Shown: piece after piece, positions 46,598-54,836 of the stretch | How positions within the stretch are numbered: position 1 is the first letter of the stretch | Layout: the number at the start of each line of letters is the position of its first letter | Assembly: GCF_003335505.1 (NCBI RefSeq) | Contig: NZ_QPEX01000024.1 | Coordinates: 186,001 to 250,000, forward strand | Direction: 5' to 3' | DNA: 64,000 bases | DNA from: Bremerella cremea | Lineage (GTDB): Bacteria > Planctomycetota > Planctomycetia > Pirellulales > Pirellulaceae | Position numbers and translations under genes: made by a program | The notes under the pieces: model-generated | Seen by the model: only the letters and a program-made list of their open reading frames with translations | What the model was told of the DNA's origin: nothing | Databases searched by the model: none

Positions 46598-46754
46598 ATT
46601 GCGCCAAAAATTACTCGGGCAACCAAAGGTTGTCAGAACAAGTTTTTCTCGGTACCATCCAAAGAATCACATCCCTACGTTCGATCAGCGGCCAAAGTCA
46701 TTGGCTGCGGTGCGTTCCTCCCTTCCCTCTCTTTTGTTGGCTTGAATCGGAATT

Positions 46755-47882
46755 ATGGCAAGCGACACGCTAACTCCTGAAGTCGAAGCGGCAGTGAAGG
46801 CCGCAAAGGACCGACTCGACGCACACGCGTACGAGATCGTGCAATGGCATTTCCACGAATCGACCGGCTGCCCTTTCTGGCTGGAAAAGAAGAAGGAATT
46901 CAACTTCGATCCCCTCACCGAAGTGAAGGGCTACGACGACTTGAAGAAGTTCCCGCTGTTCGAAGACGAATGGCTGCGTGGTGGCCCGGTCCGCCGTTGG
47001 GTTCCGGCTGCTTACCAAGACAAACCGATCTATGTGTTTGAAACCGGTGGGACGACTGGTATCCCGAAAAGTCGTATCGCGATCGACGATTTCCGTACCG
47101 ACTACTCGAACTTCAGCGAAACGCTGCCGGACAAGTATTTCCCCAAAGGGGCCAACTGGCTGATGCTCGGCCCCTCTGGCCCGCGCCGTCTTCGCTTGGC
47201 CGTCGAGCATCTCGCCCAAGTTCGCGGCGGGATCTGCTTCTGTATCGACCTTGATCCACGCTGGGTGATCAAGCTGATTAAGAAGGGGCAGATGGATCAA
47301 TTGGAAGCGTACAAGCAGCACTGCATCGATCAAGCGATCACCGTTTTGACTGCTGGTCACGATGTGAAGTGCATGTTCGGCACGCCCAAGCTGATCGAAT
47401 CGCTTTGCCTCGGGCTGGAAGAAAAAGGGACCACGCTCGCCGAAGCTGGTATCACCGGTATCTTCAGCGGTGGCACCGAGTTCACGCCCCAGTGGACGCG
47501 TTACTGCATTGAAGAACTATTCGGCGGCGGGCCAGAAGAAAGCGGCATCTACATGACGCCAACCTACGGCAACACGCTGATGGGCTTGGCCTGCAGCAAG
47601 CCGGTTACGGCCGAAGAAGGCTACAAGATCTCGTACTACGCTCCGCAGCCACGAGCGGTTACCGAGGTCGTTTCGTTTGACGATCCGAACGAGTTGGTCG
47701 GCTTCGGGGAAACAGGTCGCGTAAAGCTGACCACCCTGACCAAAGAGTTCTTCGTCCCTGGCTTTCTCGAACGAGACGAAGGGGAACGCGAAAAGCCGTA
47801 CCTGACCTATCCGTGGGAAGGTGTGAGCGGAGTTCGTCCTTTCCACGGCTTCGCCAGCAGTACGACCGTTGGTGTTTACTAA
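46755..47882 (+). CDS. Adenylate-forming acyl/aryl ligase (LuxE/EhpF/PaaK-like)
   Basis: A 375-residue member of the ANL superfamily that activates a carboxylic acid as an acyl-adenylate. The phosphate loop is ETGGTTGIPKSR (96-107), motif A5 is TPTYGNT (268-274, with Asn-Thr replacing the usual Thr-Glu) and A7 is GETGRV (318-323). It lacks the full C-terminal lobe of typical acyl-CoA synthetases; this size is typical of LuxE acyl-protein synthetases and of EhpF of griseoluteic acid synthesis. The next gene, 50 bases on, encodes an aldehyde dehydrogenase, as in the luxEC and ehpFG pairs. The substrate is unknown. Confidence 0.8.
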   Translation: MASDTLTPEVEAAVKAAKDRLDAHAYEIVQWHFHESTGCPFWLEKKKEFNFDPLTEVKGYDDLKKFPLFEDEWLRGGPVRRWVPAAYQDKPIYVFETGGTTGIPKSRIAIDDFRTDYSNFSETLPDKYFPKGANWLMLGPSGPRRLRLAVEHLAQVRGGICFCIDLDPRWVIKLIKKGQMDQLEAYKQHCIDQAITVLTAGHDVKCMFGTPKLIESLCLGLEEKGTTLAEAGITGIFSGGTEFTPQWTRYCIEELFGGGPEESGIYMTPTYGNTLMGLACSKPVTAEEGYKISYYAPQPRAVTEVVSFDDPNELVGFGETGRVKLTTLTKEFFVPGFLERDEGEREKPYLTYPWEGVSGVRPFHGFASSTTVGVY

Positions 47883-47932
47883 GCCCTCCGAGAACCCATC
47901 GCTACCACTTAATTAAATTACGGACGCCTACT

Positions 47933-49375
47933 ATGTTGAACATTCCTGCAATCCGTTGGGGCAAGCCCTACGACTCGCTCGAAAAAGAAGACGTCGTCCA
48001 TTTCCGCACCGGCGAACCAATCGCTCAACTCAGTCAGGTCGGCGGTGGGATTCTCAAGCGAGACATGAAAAAGGCGCAGTCCGCTCGGGACGCGTTACTG
48101 GAATTCAGCCCAGCGGAAATCTTGGAAAAGATGGCCACCGCTGGCAAATTGTACCTGGAAGCAGATCTTCCAATCGGGGATGGTTCGCAGACTCCAGCAG
48201 CGTTTGTGCATGCCCAAAGCGCCAGCACCGGTTTGCCGGAACATATGTGCCGGGCAAACATGCAGAAGAACGCTTTCGTCATGCAAAACATGACGCAGAT
48301 CCTCGACTCGCTCACACGCGGGCTGGATCTCAACATTCTTGCGCGCGGCTACGGCAAAGAACCCGCCCGCGACGTCATGCTCAGCTATCAAGCTCAAAGT
48401 CCGGTTCTCGGCGCCGTGCTGCCTTCCAATTCACCTGGGGTGCATACCCTATGGCTTCCGGCCGTCGCGCTTCAACTTGGTCTGGTTCTCAAGCCAGGTG
48501 GAAAGGAGCCATGGACGCCGTACCGGATTTATTCTGCCATGGTCGAAGCAGGCTTGCCTGCCGAAGCGTTCAGCTTATACCCAGGCGCTGGCGGCGATGT
48601 GGGTTCGGCCCTACTTTCGTCCGTCGATCGAGCGATGGTCTTTGGCGGCCAGCAAACCATCGATCAGTACGCTGGCAATCCCAAAGTTCAGCCACACGGC
48701 CCTGGTTTCAGCAAGATCTTGCTGGCCGACGATGTGGTTGACGACTGGCCGCAATACCTAGACCTAATGGTGCAAAGCGTGTTCGCCAACAGCGGTCGGA
48801 GCTGCATCAATGCTTCCGGCATTTGGGCTTCGCGCCATACCAAAGAAATCGCCCAGGCGATTGCCGAAAAGATTGGTCCGACCGAAATCAAAGACCCCAC
48901 CGACGATGAAGCCGCCTTGGCAGCTTTCACCATGCCAGGCATGGCCCCAGCCGTGTGGAACATGATCGAGTCTGATCTGGCCGAAGACGGCGTCACCGAC
49001 TACACCGCTCCTTACGGCGAGCGTCTGGTGCAAATGGAACGTTGCGACTACCTGAAGCCAATGGTCATCCATGCGGAAACCCCAGAGAAGCAGGTCGCCA
49101 GCAAAGAATACATGTTTCCGTTCGTTTCGGTCGTCGAATGCCCTCAAGACCAGATGATCAAGAAGATGGGTTACTCGTTGATTTGCACGGCAATCACAGG
49201 TGACGAAAAGTTCGCACGCGAACTGGTGAATGCCACGCACATCGATCGCTTGAACATTGGCCCCATTCCAACTCACAAGGTCGATTGGCTTCAGCCGCAC
49301 GAAGGGAACATTATCGAGTTCCTCTTCCGCAGCCGCGCCTACCAATCTGCCCCTGTGCAAGTCGCCGCAACCTAG
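47933..49375 (+). CDS. Acylating-type aldehyde dehydrogenase / acyl-thioester reductase
   Basis: A 480-residue ALDH-superfamily protein, started at the ATG at 47933. The catalytic Cys is C291 in NSGRSCINASG, the oxyanion Asn is N166 in PSNSPG and the cofactor lysine is K187 in LKPGGKEPW. The ELGGK segment with the general-base Glu of hydrolytic aldehyde dehydrogenases is replaced by HGPGFSK (255-261). Loss of that Glu is typical of enzymes that transfer the acyl group to a thiol rather than to water. Run in reverse, such an enzyme reduces an activated acyl group to an aldehyde, which fits the upstream ligase. Confidence 0.85.
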   Translation: MLNIPAIRWGKPYDSLEKEDVVHFRTGEPIAQLSQVGGGILKRDMKKAQSARDALLEFSPAEILEKMATAGKLYLEADLPIGDGSQTPAAFVHAQSASTGLPEHMCRANMQKNAFVMQNMTQILDSLTRGLDLNILARGYGKEPARDVMLSYQAQSPVLGAVLPSNSPGVHTLWLPAVALQLGLVLKPGGKEPWTPYRIYSAMVEAGLPAEAFSLYPGAGGDVGSALLSSVDRAMVFGGQQTIDQYAGNPKVQPHGPGFSKILLADDVVDDWPQYLDLMVQSVFANSGRSCINASGIWASRHTKEIAQAIAEKIGPTEIKDPTDDEAALAAFTMPGMAPAVWNMIESDLAEDGVTDYTAPYGERLVQMERCDYLKPMVIHAETPEKQVASKEYMFPFVSVVECPQDQMIKKMGYSLICTAITGDEKFARELVNATHIDRLNIGPIPTHKVDWLQPHEGNIIEFLFRSRAYQSAPVQVAAT

Positions 49376-49407
49376 ACAATCCGAGGAAGCTTGCCTTCTC
49401 TATCTGG

Positions 49408-49446
49408 TCCCCTCGCGCCTGCGGGGAGAGGGCTAGGGTGAGGGGC
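49408..49446. repeat. REP-like GC-rich intergenic repeat
   Basis: The stretch contains the widely shared intergenic pattern CGGGGAGAGGG followed by CTAGGGTGAGGGG, with a preceding CCCCTCGCG. I recognise it from memory as a repetitive element found between genes in many bacteria; other copies in this genome cannot be checked here. Confidence 0.5.
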
Positions 49447-49539
49447 AGCCCCAGCAAACGGATCGCCACCACCACGCTTCCCTCTTTATGCTAGGCAACA
49501 GTTCAAGAGGGAATTCGGAACGCAACAGGATCCCGAGGC

Positions 49540-50697
49540 ATGATTCCATTCGATTTCCAGCCACGCACACGGATCGTGTTTGGCCCGGATTGCTTACAAC
49601 GACTCGGTGAACTCGCGAAAGAACTAGGGGCGACCCGCGCCCTGGTGGTCAGCGATCCTGGCATTATCCAAGCCGGGCATACGCAGCGCGGAATCGAGTA
49701 TCTGGAGGCTGCCGGGGTCCAGACCTTTCTGTTTGATGGCGTTCAGGAAAACCCCACCACGCACAACGTCGCCACTGGCGTTGAGTTCGCCCGGCAACAC
49801 GCGCCGCACCTGATTGTTGGTCTCGGGGGTGGCAGTGCGATGGACTGCGCCAAAGGGATTAACTTCCTACTGACCAACGGCGGCGAGATGAAAGACTATT
49901 GGGGCGTCGGCAAAGCTCAGCACGAGATGCTGCCCATGATTGCCGTTCCCACCACCGCCGGTACCGGCAGCGAAGCCCAATCGTTCGCCCTGATTACCGA
50001 TGCCGAAACGCATGCCAAGATGGCCTGTGGCGATAAAAAAGCAGCTTGTCGAATTGCCCTGCTCGATCCCACGCTAACGGTCACCCAGCCACAAAAGGTT
50101 ACCGCGTTGACCGGCATCGATGCGATCAGCCATGCCCTGGAAACCTTCGTCACAAAGAAACGCAATGAAGTCTCGCTGGCATTCAGCCGGGAAGCCTGGC
50201 GACTGCTGGCGGCGAACTTCACCAAGGTTTTGAACGAACCTGAAAACATCGAAGCCCGAGGGGCAATGCAGCTAGGTGCCTGCTTCGCAGGTCTGGCGAT
50301 CGAGAACTCGATGCTCGGCGCCGCCCATGCGATGGCCAACCCGCTGACCGCCCATTACGGCGTAGTCCATGGTCAGGCCGTAGCCGTCATGCTGCCAACG
50401 GTTATTCGCTACAACGGCGAAGCGTTCAACAAGCTGTACAAAGACATCCTTAGCATTCCGGTCGACCTGATGGATTACCCCAGCGTTGAGAGTGGCGCTG
50501 GCGGCCTGGCCGAGTTGGTCGAATCGTGGGTCGATCAAGCAGGCTTGGCCACCAACTTGAGTCAACTGTCGATCAACGGCGAGAAACTTACCGACTTGTC
50601 CCTCGACGCGGCCAAACAGTGGACCGGCAGCTTTAATCCGCGTGAAGTCGATGCCAGCGAGTTTTCCAAGCTTTATCAAACGGCAATGGATCCTTAA
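49540..50697 (+). CDS. Iron-containing alcohol dehydrogenase
   Basis: A 385-residue group III alcohol dehydrogenase that interconverts an aldehyde and alcohol with NAD(P)H. The nucleotide motif is GGGSAMD (96-102), with PTTAGTGSE (137-145). The iron ligands are D194 and H198 (GIDAISHALE) and H263 and H277 (AAHAMANPLTAHYGVVHG). All are intact. Its substrate is unknown. It follows the ligase-aldehyde dehydrogenase pair but is separated from it by 164 bases and a repeat, so it may have its own promoter. A terminator follows. Confidence 0.92.
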   Translation: MIPFDFQPRTRIVFGPDCLQRLGELAKELGATRALVVSDPGIIQAGHTQRGIEYLEAAGVQTFLFDGVQENPTTHNVATGVEFARQHAPHLIVGLGGGSAMDCAKGINFLLTNGGEMKDYWGVGKAQHEMLPMIAVPTTAGTGSEAQSFALITDAETHAKMACGDKKAACRIALLDPTLTVTQPQKVTALTGIDAISHALETFVTKKRNEVSLAFSREAWRLLAANFTKVLNEPENIEARGAMQLGACFAGLAIENSMLGAAHAMANPLTAHYGVVHGQAVAVMLPTVIRYNGEAFNKLYKDILSIPVDLMDYPSVESGAGGLAELVESWVDQAGLATNLSQLSINGEKLTDLSLDAAKQWTGSFNPREVDASEFSKLYQTAMDP

Positions 50698-50714
50698 ACC
50701 AAACATGCTTCGGT

Positions 50715-50748
50715 AAGGTGCTTCGAGTAGAATAGAAGGCACCTTTTT
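50715..50748 (+). terminator. Rho-independent terminator after the alcohol dehydrogenase gene
   Basis: AAGGTGC (50715-50721) pairs with GCACCTT (50739-50745), followed by T residues to 50748. The loop is long (17 bases). Confidence 0.65.
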
Positions 50749-50777
50749 CTCAACCTCGTAAACCTGAGAGCTTCCCC

Positions 50778-51902
50778 ATGACGCACCGCCTGGCAAAAGC
50801 AATCGCAGCGACCTTCCTCGCCCTGCTTGCCACACTCAGCGCGCAGGCGGACTGGCCGTTGTATCGTGGCAACGCCTTGGCCCAAGGGGTAGCCGACGAA
50901 GCTCTGGCGGACAACCTCGAACTGAAGTGGAAGCTAGAAGTCAAAGACGGGGCGTTCGAGGCCACGCCGGTCGTTTTTCATGGAATCGCATACATCGGCG
51001 ATCTCGATGGTCGTGTTTATGCGTTAAAGCTGGCAGACGGCTCGAAGGTTTGGACCTATGAAGGCAACGTCGATCAACTCTCAGGCTTCATGGGCTCGCC
51101 TGCTTACCGCGAGGGTCGTATCTATGTTGGCGACATCGATGGCGTGCTGCACTGCCTTGACGCAAACAATGGCAAGCTGTTGTGGAAGTTTGAAGCAGGC
51201 CAAGAGATCAACGGGAGCGTCAATTTTTATCAAGACAAAATCTTGATCGGCTCGCAAGATGCCACCCTCTACTGCTTGAACCAAGCCGATGGCACGCTGG
51301 CCTGGAAAGTGGAAATCGACGATCAAATTCGCTGCATGCCCACGGTTGTCGCGAACCGAGGCTTCGTGGCCGGGTGTGATAGTAAACTACACGTTATTGA
51401 CTTAGAAGCTGGCAAAGCGCTCGGCACGGTTCCGATTGACGGTCCAACCGGCTCCGCCCCAGCAGTGCGGGGCGAGGTCGCTTACTTCGGCACCGAGGCC
51501 GGAACCTTCTACGCAATCGATTGGAAACAGTTGAAAGTAGTCTGGCAGTACGAAGATGCTCGCAATCGTCAGCAAATTCGTGCCAGTGCCGCTGTGCTGC
51601 CAGATCGCGTGATTTTCGGCTCGTACAGCAAGAACCTCGTTTCGCTCGATCTGAGGACGGGGCAGCCCCAATGGACCTTTAAGGCCAGAGGCAAAATCAA
51701 TAGTTCGCCGGTTGTTGCCGGCAATCGCGTTTACTTCGGATCGGCCGACAGCCGCGTGCGTGCGGTCGACGTGGCCACCGGCAAAGAGGTCTGGCAATAC
51801 GAGGCCAAAAGCGGCTTCCCCGCAGGTCCTGCGGTTTCCGACGGCTGCTTGCTGATCGCCAGCGAACGAGGCGTTGTGTATTGCTTCGGTCCGAAAACCT
51901 AA
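50778..51902 (+). CDS. Exported PQQ-type beta-propeller protein
   Basis: A 374-residue protein with a signal peptide (about 1-24, ends LSAQA). The rest is a beta-propeller built of PQQ-binding-like/BamB-like repeats with the usual W-x-Y or W-x-F blade ends (LYALKLADGSKVWTYEG, LHCLDANNGKLLWKFEA, LYCLNQADGTLAWKVE). No catalytic Asp/Glu/Ca set of quinoprotein dehydrogenases is visible, so it may be a non-enzymatic scaffold. It starts 30 bases after a terminator. Any link with its neighbours is inference. Confidence 0.85.
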   Translation: MTHRLAKAIAATFLALLATLSAQADWPLYRGNALAQGVADEALADNLELKWKLEVKDGAFEATPVVFHGIAYIGDLDGRVYALKLADGSKVWTYEGNVDQLSGFMGSPAYREGRIYVGDIDGVLHCLDANNGKLLWKFEAGQEINGSVNFYQDKILIGSQDATLYCLNQADGTLAWKVEIDDQIRCMPTVVANRGFVAGCDSKLHVIDLEAGKALGTVPIDGPTGSAPAVRGEVAYFGTEAGTFYAIDWKQLKVVWQYEDARNRQQIRASAAVLPDRVIFGSYSKNLVSLDLRTGQPQWTFKARGKINSSPVVAGNRVYFGSADSRVRAVDVATGKEVWQYEAKSGFPAGPAVSDGCLLIASERGVVYCFGPKT

Positions 51903-51986
51903 ACACGAATCACCAAATTCAAAAACACCCTTTCGCTAGTACTCGCCACTCGGCCCGTTAACTTTAGCAGAAAGCAAGATTAGCTC

Positions 51987-53297
51987 ATGGCCACCGATTC
52001 CACCAAAACCGAAGTCGGTAGTTACTTCATCTCGAACTATCCTCCCTTTTCGCAGTGGAGCGAAGACTACATCGACCAGCTGAACACGGCGATGCATTCC
52101 GCTCCGCGCGATGGGGTACCACTCGGCTTGTACCTGCACGTTCCCTTCTGCCGCAAACGGTGCAAGTTCTGTTACTTTCGCGTCTATACCGACAAAAACG
52201 CCCAGGAAGTCGAGACTTACGTTTCGGCGCTGACCAAAGAGATTGAGTTGGTCAGCCAGACCGAAGCGATGGGGGGTCGCCCATTTCGCTTCGTCTACTT
52301 TGGTGGTGGCACACCGTCGTTCCTCAGCCCGAAGCAGCTTAAACGCCTAGAAGACCGTCTTCGCTCTAGCATCAGTTGGGATCAAGCGGAAGAAGTCACC
52401 TTCGAATGCGAGCCAGGCACGCTCAGTGAATCCAAAGTGAAAGCCCTGCGCGAAATGGGCGTGACCCGCTTGAGCCTGGGCGTGGAAAACTTCTTCGATA
52501 GCATCTTAGAAGAGAACGGCCGCGCTCACCTTTCCAAAGAAGTCTATAAGGCTTGGGATTGGATCGAAGCGGCCCAGTTCCCCAACGTCAACATCGACCT
52601 GATCGCCGGCATGGTAGGAGAAACGTGGGAGACGTGGCGCGAGAACATTAAAAAGGTTCTCGAATTTTCGCCTGAAAGCGTCACCATCTATCAGATGGAA
52701 CTCCCCTTCAACACGGTGTATTCACAAGACATCCTGGGCAACAAGATCGAAACGCCGGTCGCCGACTGGCCGATGAAGCGGGCCTGGGTTAGCTATGCCT
52801 TCGACGAACTGGCGAAAGAAGGCTACGTCGTCAGCAGCGCTTATACGATGGTTAAAGACCCGAAAAAGGTGAACTTCAGCTATCGTGACAACTTGTTCGG
52901 CGGTTCCGACTTGCTTGCTACCGGGGTCGCCAGCTTCGGCCATATCAGCGGTGTTCACTACCAGAATAAGACCGAGTGGGGCGACTACACCGGTTCGCTA
53001 CTGGAAAAGGGAGAGCTCCCCTTGAAGCGAGCCTATCGCCCTACCCCCGAGCAGCTTCTGATTCGCGAAACAATCCTGCTGCTCAAGCGAGGCTACCTCG
53101 ATGCCGATTACTTCCGCCAGAAGTTTGGCGTCGACATCCTCGACAAATGGAGCGACATTTGGAAGCAGTACCAGGAAGAAGGTCTCGTGACCATCGCTGG
53201 CGATCGGATCGAACTGACCCGCGACGGCCTGCTCCGAGCCGACGGACTGCTGCCACCGTTCTTCGAGCCGCAATTCCAGGGAGTGCGGTATACATGA
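51987..53297 (+). CDS. HemN/HemW-like radical SAM enzyme
   Basis: A 436-residue radical SAM protein of the coproporphyrinogen-oxidase-like family. The cluster cysteines are C55, C59 and C62 in HVPFCRKRCKFCYF (CX3CX2C). It lacks the extra Cys that true HemN has after the motif (Phe64 occupies that position), which places it nearer HemW-like or class C methylase-type members. FGGGTPSFL and LSLGVENF are family blocks, and the C-terminal HemN domain is present. Its stop overlaps the start of the H-protein-like gene (ATGA), so the two are co-translated. The substrate is unknown. Confidence 0.88.
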   Translation: MATDSTKTEVGSYFISNYPPFSQWSEDYIDQLNTAMHSAPRDGVPLGLYLHVPFCRKRCKFCYFRVYTDKNAQEVETYVSALTKEIELVSQTEAMGGRPFRFVYFGGGTPSFLSPKQLKRLEDRLRSSISWDQAEEVTFECEPGTLSESKVKALREMGVTRLSLGVENFFDSILEENGRAHLSKEVYKAWDWIEAAQFPNVNIDLIAGMVGETWETWRENIKKVLEFSPESVTIYQMELPFNTVYSQDILGNKIETPVADWPMKRAWVSYAFDELAKEGYVVSSAYTMVKDPKKVNFSYRDNLFGGSDLLATGVASFGHISGVHYQNKTEWGDYTGSLLEKGELPLKRAYRPTPEQLLIRETILLLKRGYLDADYFRQKFGVDILDKWSDIWKQYQEEGLVTIAGDRIELTRDGLLRADGLLPPFFEPQFQGVRYT

Positions 53298-53749
53298 GCG
53301 AGTCGCTCGTCTTCATGATGGGGAAGTTCGAGGCGAACTTCCCTACCGACCGCCTATACTCCAAAAACCACCTCTGGGCGACCCGCACCGGCAATGCATT
53401 CCGCTTCGGGTTTTCGGCCTATGCGGTCCGATTGCTCCAAGATGTCTACTTCCTTGAGTGGCAGGTTGACGAAGGTGCTACAATCAAAGAAGGTCAAGAG
53501 ATAGGCTTTATTGAAAGCAGCAAAGCCGAAAGCGACCTTTATCCTCCCATGGCCGGTGTTCTCGCGCGGTTGAACCCCGATTTGATGAGTGACCCTTCCC
53601 GGATTAATGTCGATATGTACGGCGAGGGTTGGCTTTACGAGATGGAAGGAAGCAGTGACACACTGCTAAGTCCGCAAGAGTATATCGAGCACCTCGCGTC
53701 GGTCTGGGAAGTAACCCAGCGGACCATCAAGGGACAATTGAACGAGTAA
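53294..53749 (+). CDS. GcvH-like lipoyl carrier protein
   Basis: A 151-residue homologue of the glycine-cleavage H protein. The lipoyl-lysine motif is intact: ESSKAES, with K77 as the expected lipoyl site, flanked by DLYPPMAG. The family's C-terminal block SRINVDMYGEGWLYEME is also present. No GcvT, GcvP or lipoate ligase gene is nearby. The ATG overlaps the radical SAM stop by four bases and the ferredoxin gene begins four bases after its stop, so the three products are made together. It probably carries an acyl or redox group for the neighbouring enzymes; lipoylation is inferred from the lysine motif. Confidence 0.88.
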   Translation: MSESLVFMMGKFEANFPTDRLYSKNHLWATRTGNAFRFGFSAYAVRLLQDVYFLEWQVDEGATIKEGQEIGFIESSKAESDLYPPMAGVLARLNPDLMSDPSRINVDMYGEGWLYEMEGSSDTLLSPQEYIEHLASVWEVTQRTIKGQLNE

Positions 53750-53753
53750 CCCC

Positions 53754-54836
53754 ATGCCCAAACGTTTGACGGTTGTCGTCAGCCAAGGTCAGAGCAACAA
53801 TCCAGCCAAGCGAAAGCTGGAAGAAGACATCGTGGCGGCGCTGCTATTTGAGCCCGGCATCGAGGTTACGATCGTTCCGCACTTGTACGACCTGAAACCG
53901 GACGGCCCCGGCATCATGGGGCTGCAGGCAATCACCACCGACTTTGTTGTTCTGTCTTGGCTGTACGAACGAGCCGCCCGCTGGACCTTAGATCGCAACA
54001 ACATCCACGGCAAGTCCGGCACCTCCCTCTTGATTCACGAGTCGGACGAAGATGACGACGACTTGTTAGACGAGCCGGAAGAAGAAAACAAGCTGCGGGT
54101 AATCGACAACCGCCCGATCCCGAACCGGATGATCTACTGCATCGACTTACGGGTTTCCAACAACCTGCAAGAGTACGTCGATGAAGTGAAACGCATTCAC
54201 CGCGAAGTCTCGACCTCGGTGGTGGAGCTAGGTGGGCTCAACGGAAGTAGCTCCCCCAGTCCAACGCCGCAACAACTCGCTCGTGTGGCGCAGCCAACCA
54301 ACGATACCGCCCTCAAAGAAGGTGGCGAGCTTGAAAAGCCAATCGAAACCATCGAACCGTTTCGTATCGAAGAAGATGCCAAACGTCGCTGGTATCCGGT
54401 GATCGACTATAGCCGCTGCACCAATTGCATGGAGTGCATCGACTTCTGTTTGTTCGGTGTTTACGGTGTCGATAAGGTCGAGACCATTTTGGTCGAAATG
54501 CCCGACAATTGCCGCAAAGGCTGCCCGGCTTGCAGCCGCGTCTGTCCTGAAAATGCAATCATCTTCCCACAACACAAAACGCCTACCATCGCCGGCAGCG
54601 ACGAAGTAGCTGGGGGCGGCCTGAAGATCGACCTTTCGCAGTTGTTTGGCAAGCCCCAAGAGGACGCCAAGTCACTCGATGCCGCCGTCCGCGAGCGAGA
54701 CGAACAATTGCTACTCGCTGGCCGAGAAGCGGTCGGCACGGCAGTCGGCGTGCCGAAACGCCAAGCAGAGAATGCCCCGCGCGAGAAAGACGACCTCGAC
54801 GATCTCATTGATGCCGTCGACGAGCTCGATATCTAA
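53754..54836 (+). CDS. Two-[4Fe-4S] ferredoxin-like protein with large N-terminal domain
   Basis: A 360-residue protein. The N-terminal domain (about 1-160) is alpha/beta and unfamiliar to me. Two 4Fe-4S motifs follow: C222, C225, C228, C232 and C253, C257, C260, C264 (RCTNCMECIDFC and NCRKGCPACSRVCP). The last 60 residues are strongly charged, ending in repeated Asp/Leu. It may deliver electrons to the radical SAM enzyme or to the redox enzymes upstream. It follows the H-like gene by four bases, and its stop overlaps that of the convergent phosphatase gene by four bases. Confidence 0.85.
   Translation: MPKRLTVVVSQGQSNNPAKRKLEEDIVAALLFEPGIEVTIVPHLYDLKPDGPGIMGLQAITTDFVVLSWLYERAARWTLDRNNIHGKSGTSLLIHESDEDDDDLLDEPEEENKLRVIDNRPIPNRMIYCIDLRVSNNLQEYVDEVKRIHREVSTSVVELGGLNGSSSPSPTPQQLARVAQPTNDTALKEGGELEKPIETIEPFRIEEDAKRRWYPVIDYSRCTNCMECIDFCLFGVYGVDKVETILVEMPDNCRKGCPACSRVCPENAIIFPQHKTPTIAGSDEVAGGGLKIDLSQLFGKPQEDAKSLDAAVRERDEQLLLAGREAVGTAVGVPKRQAENAPREKDDLDDLIDAVDELDI

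Noticed and set aside
46755..49375. Bioluminescence (luxCE-like) genes
   Set aside because: The ligase and reductase resemble LuxE and LuxC in role, but no luciferase or fatty-acid-transferase gene is present. The pairing fits carboxylate reduction in general.
46755..54836. Bacterial microcompartment locus
   Set aside because: Aldehyde and alcohol dehydrogenases occur in planctomycete microcompartments, but no shell protein (BMC-H, BMC-T or BMC-P type) is encoded in the window.
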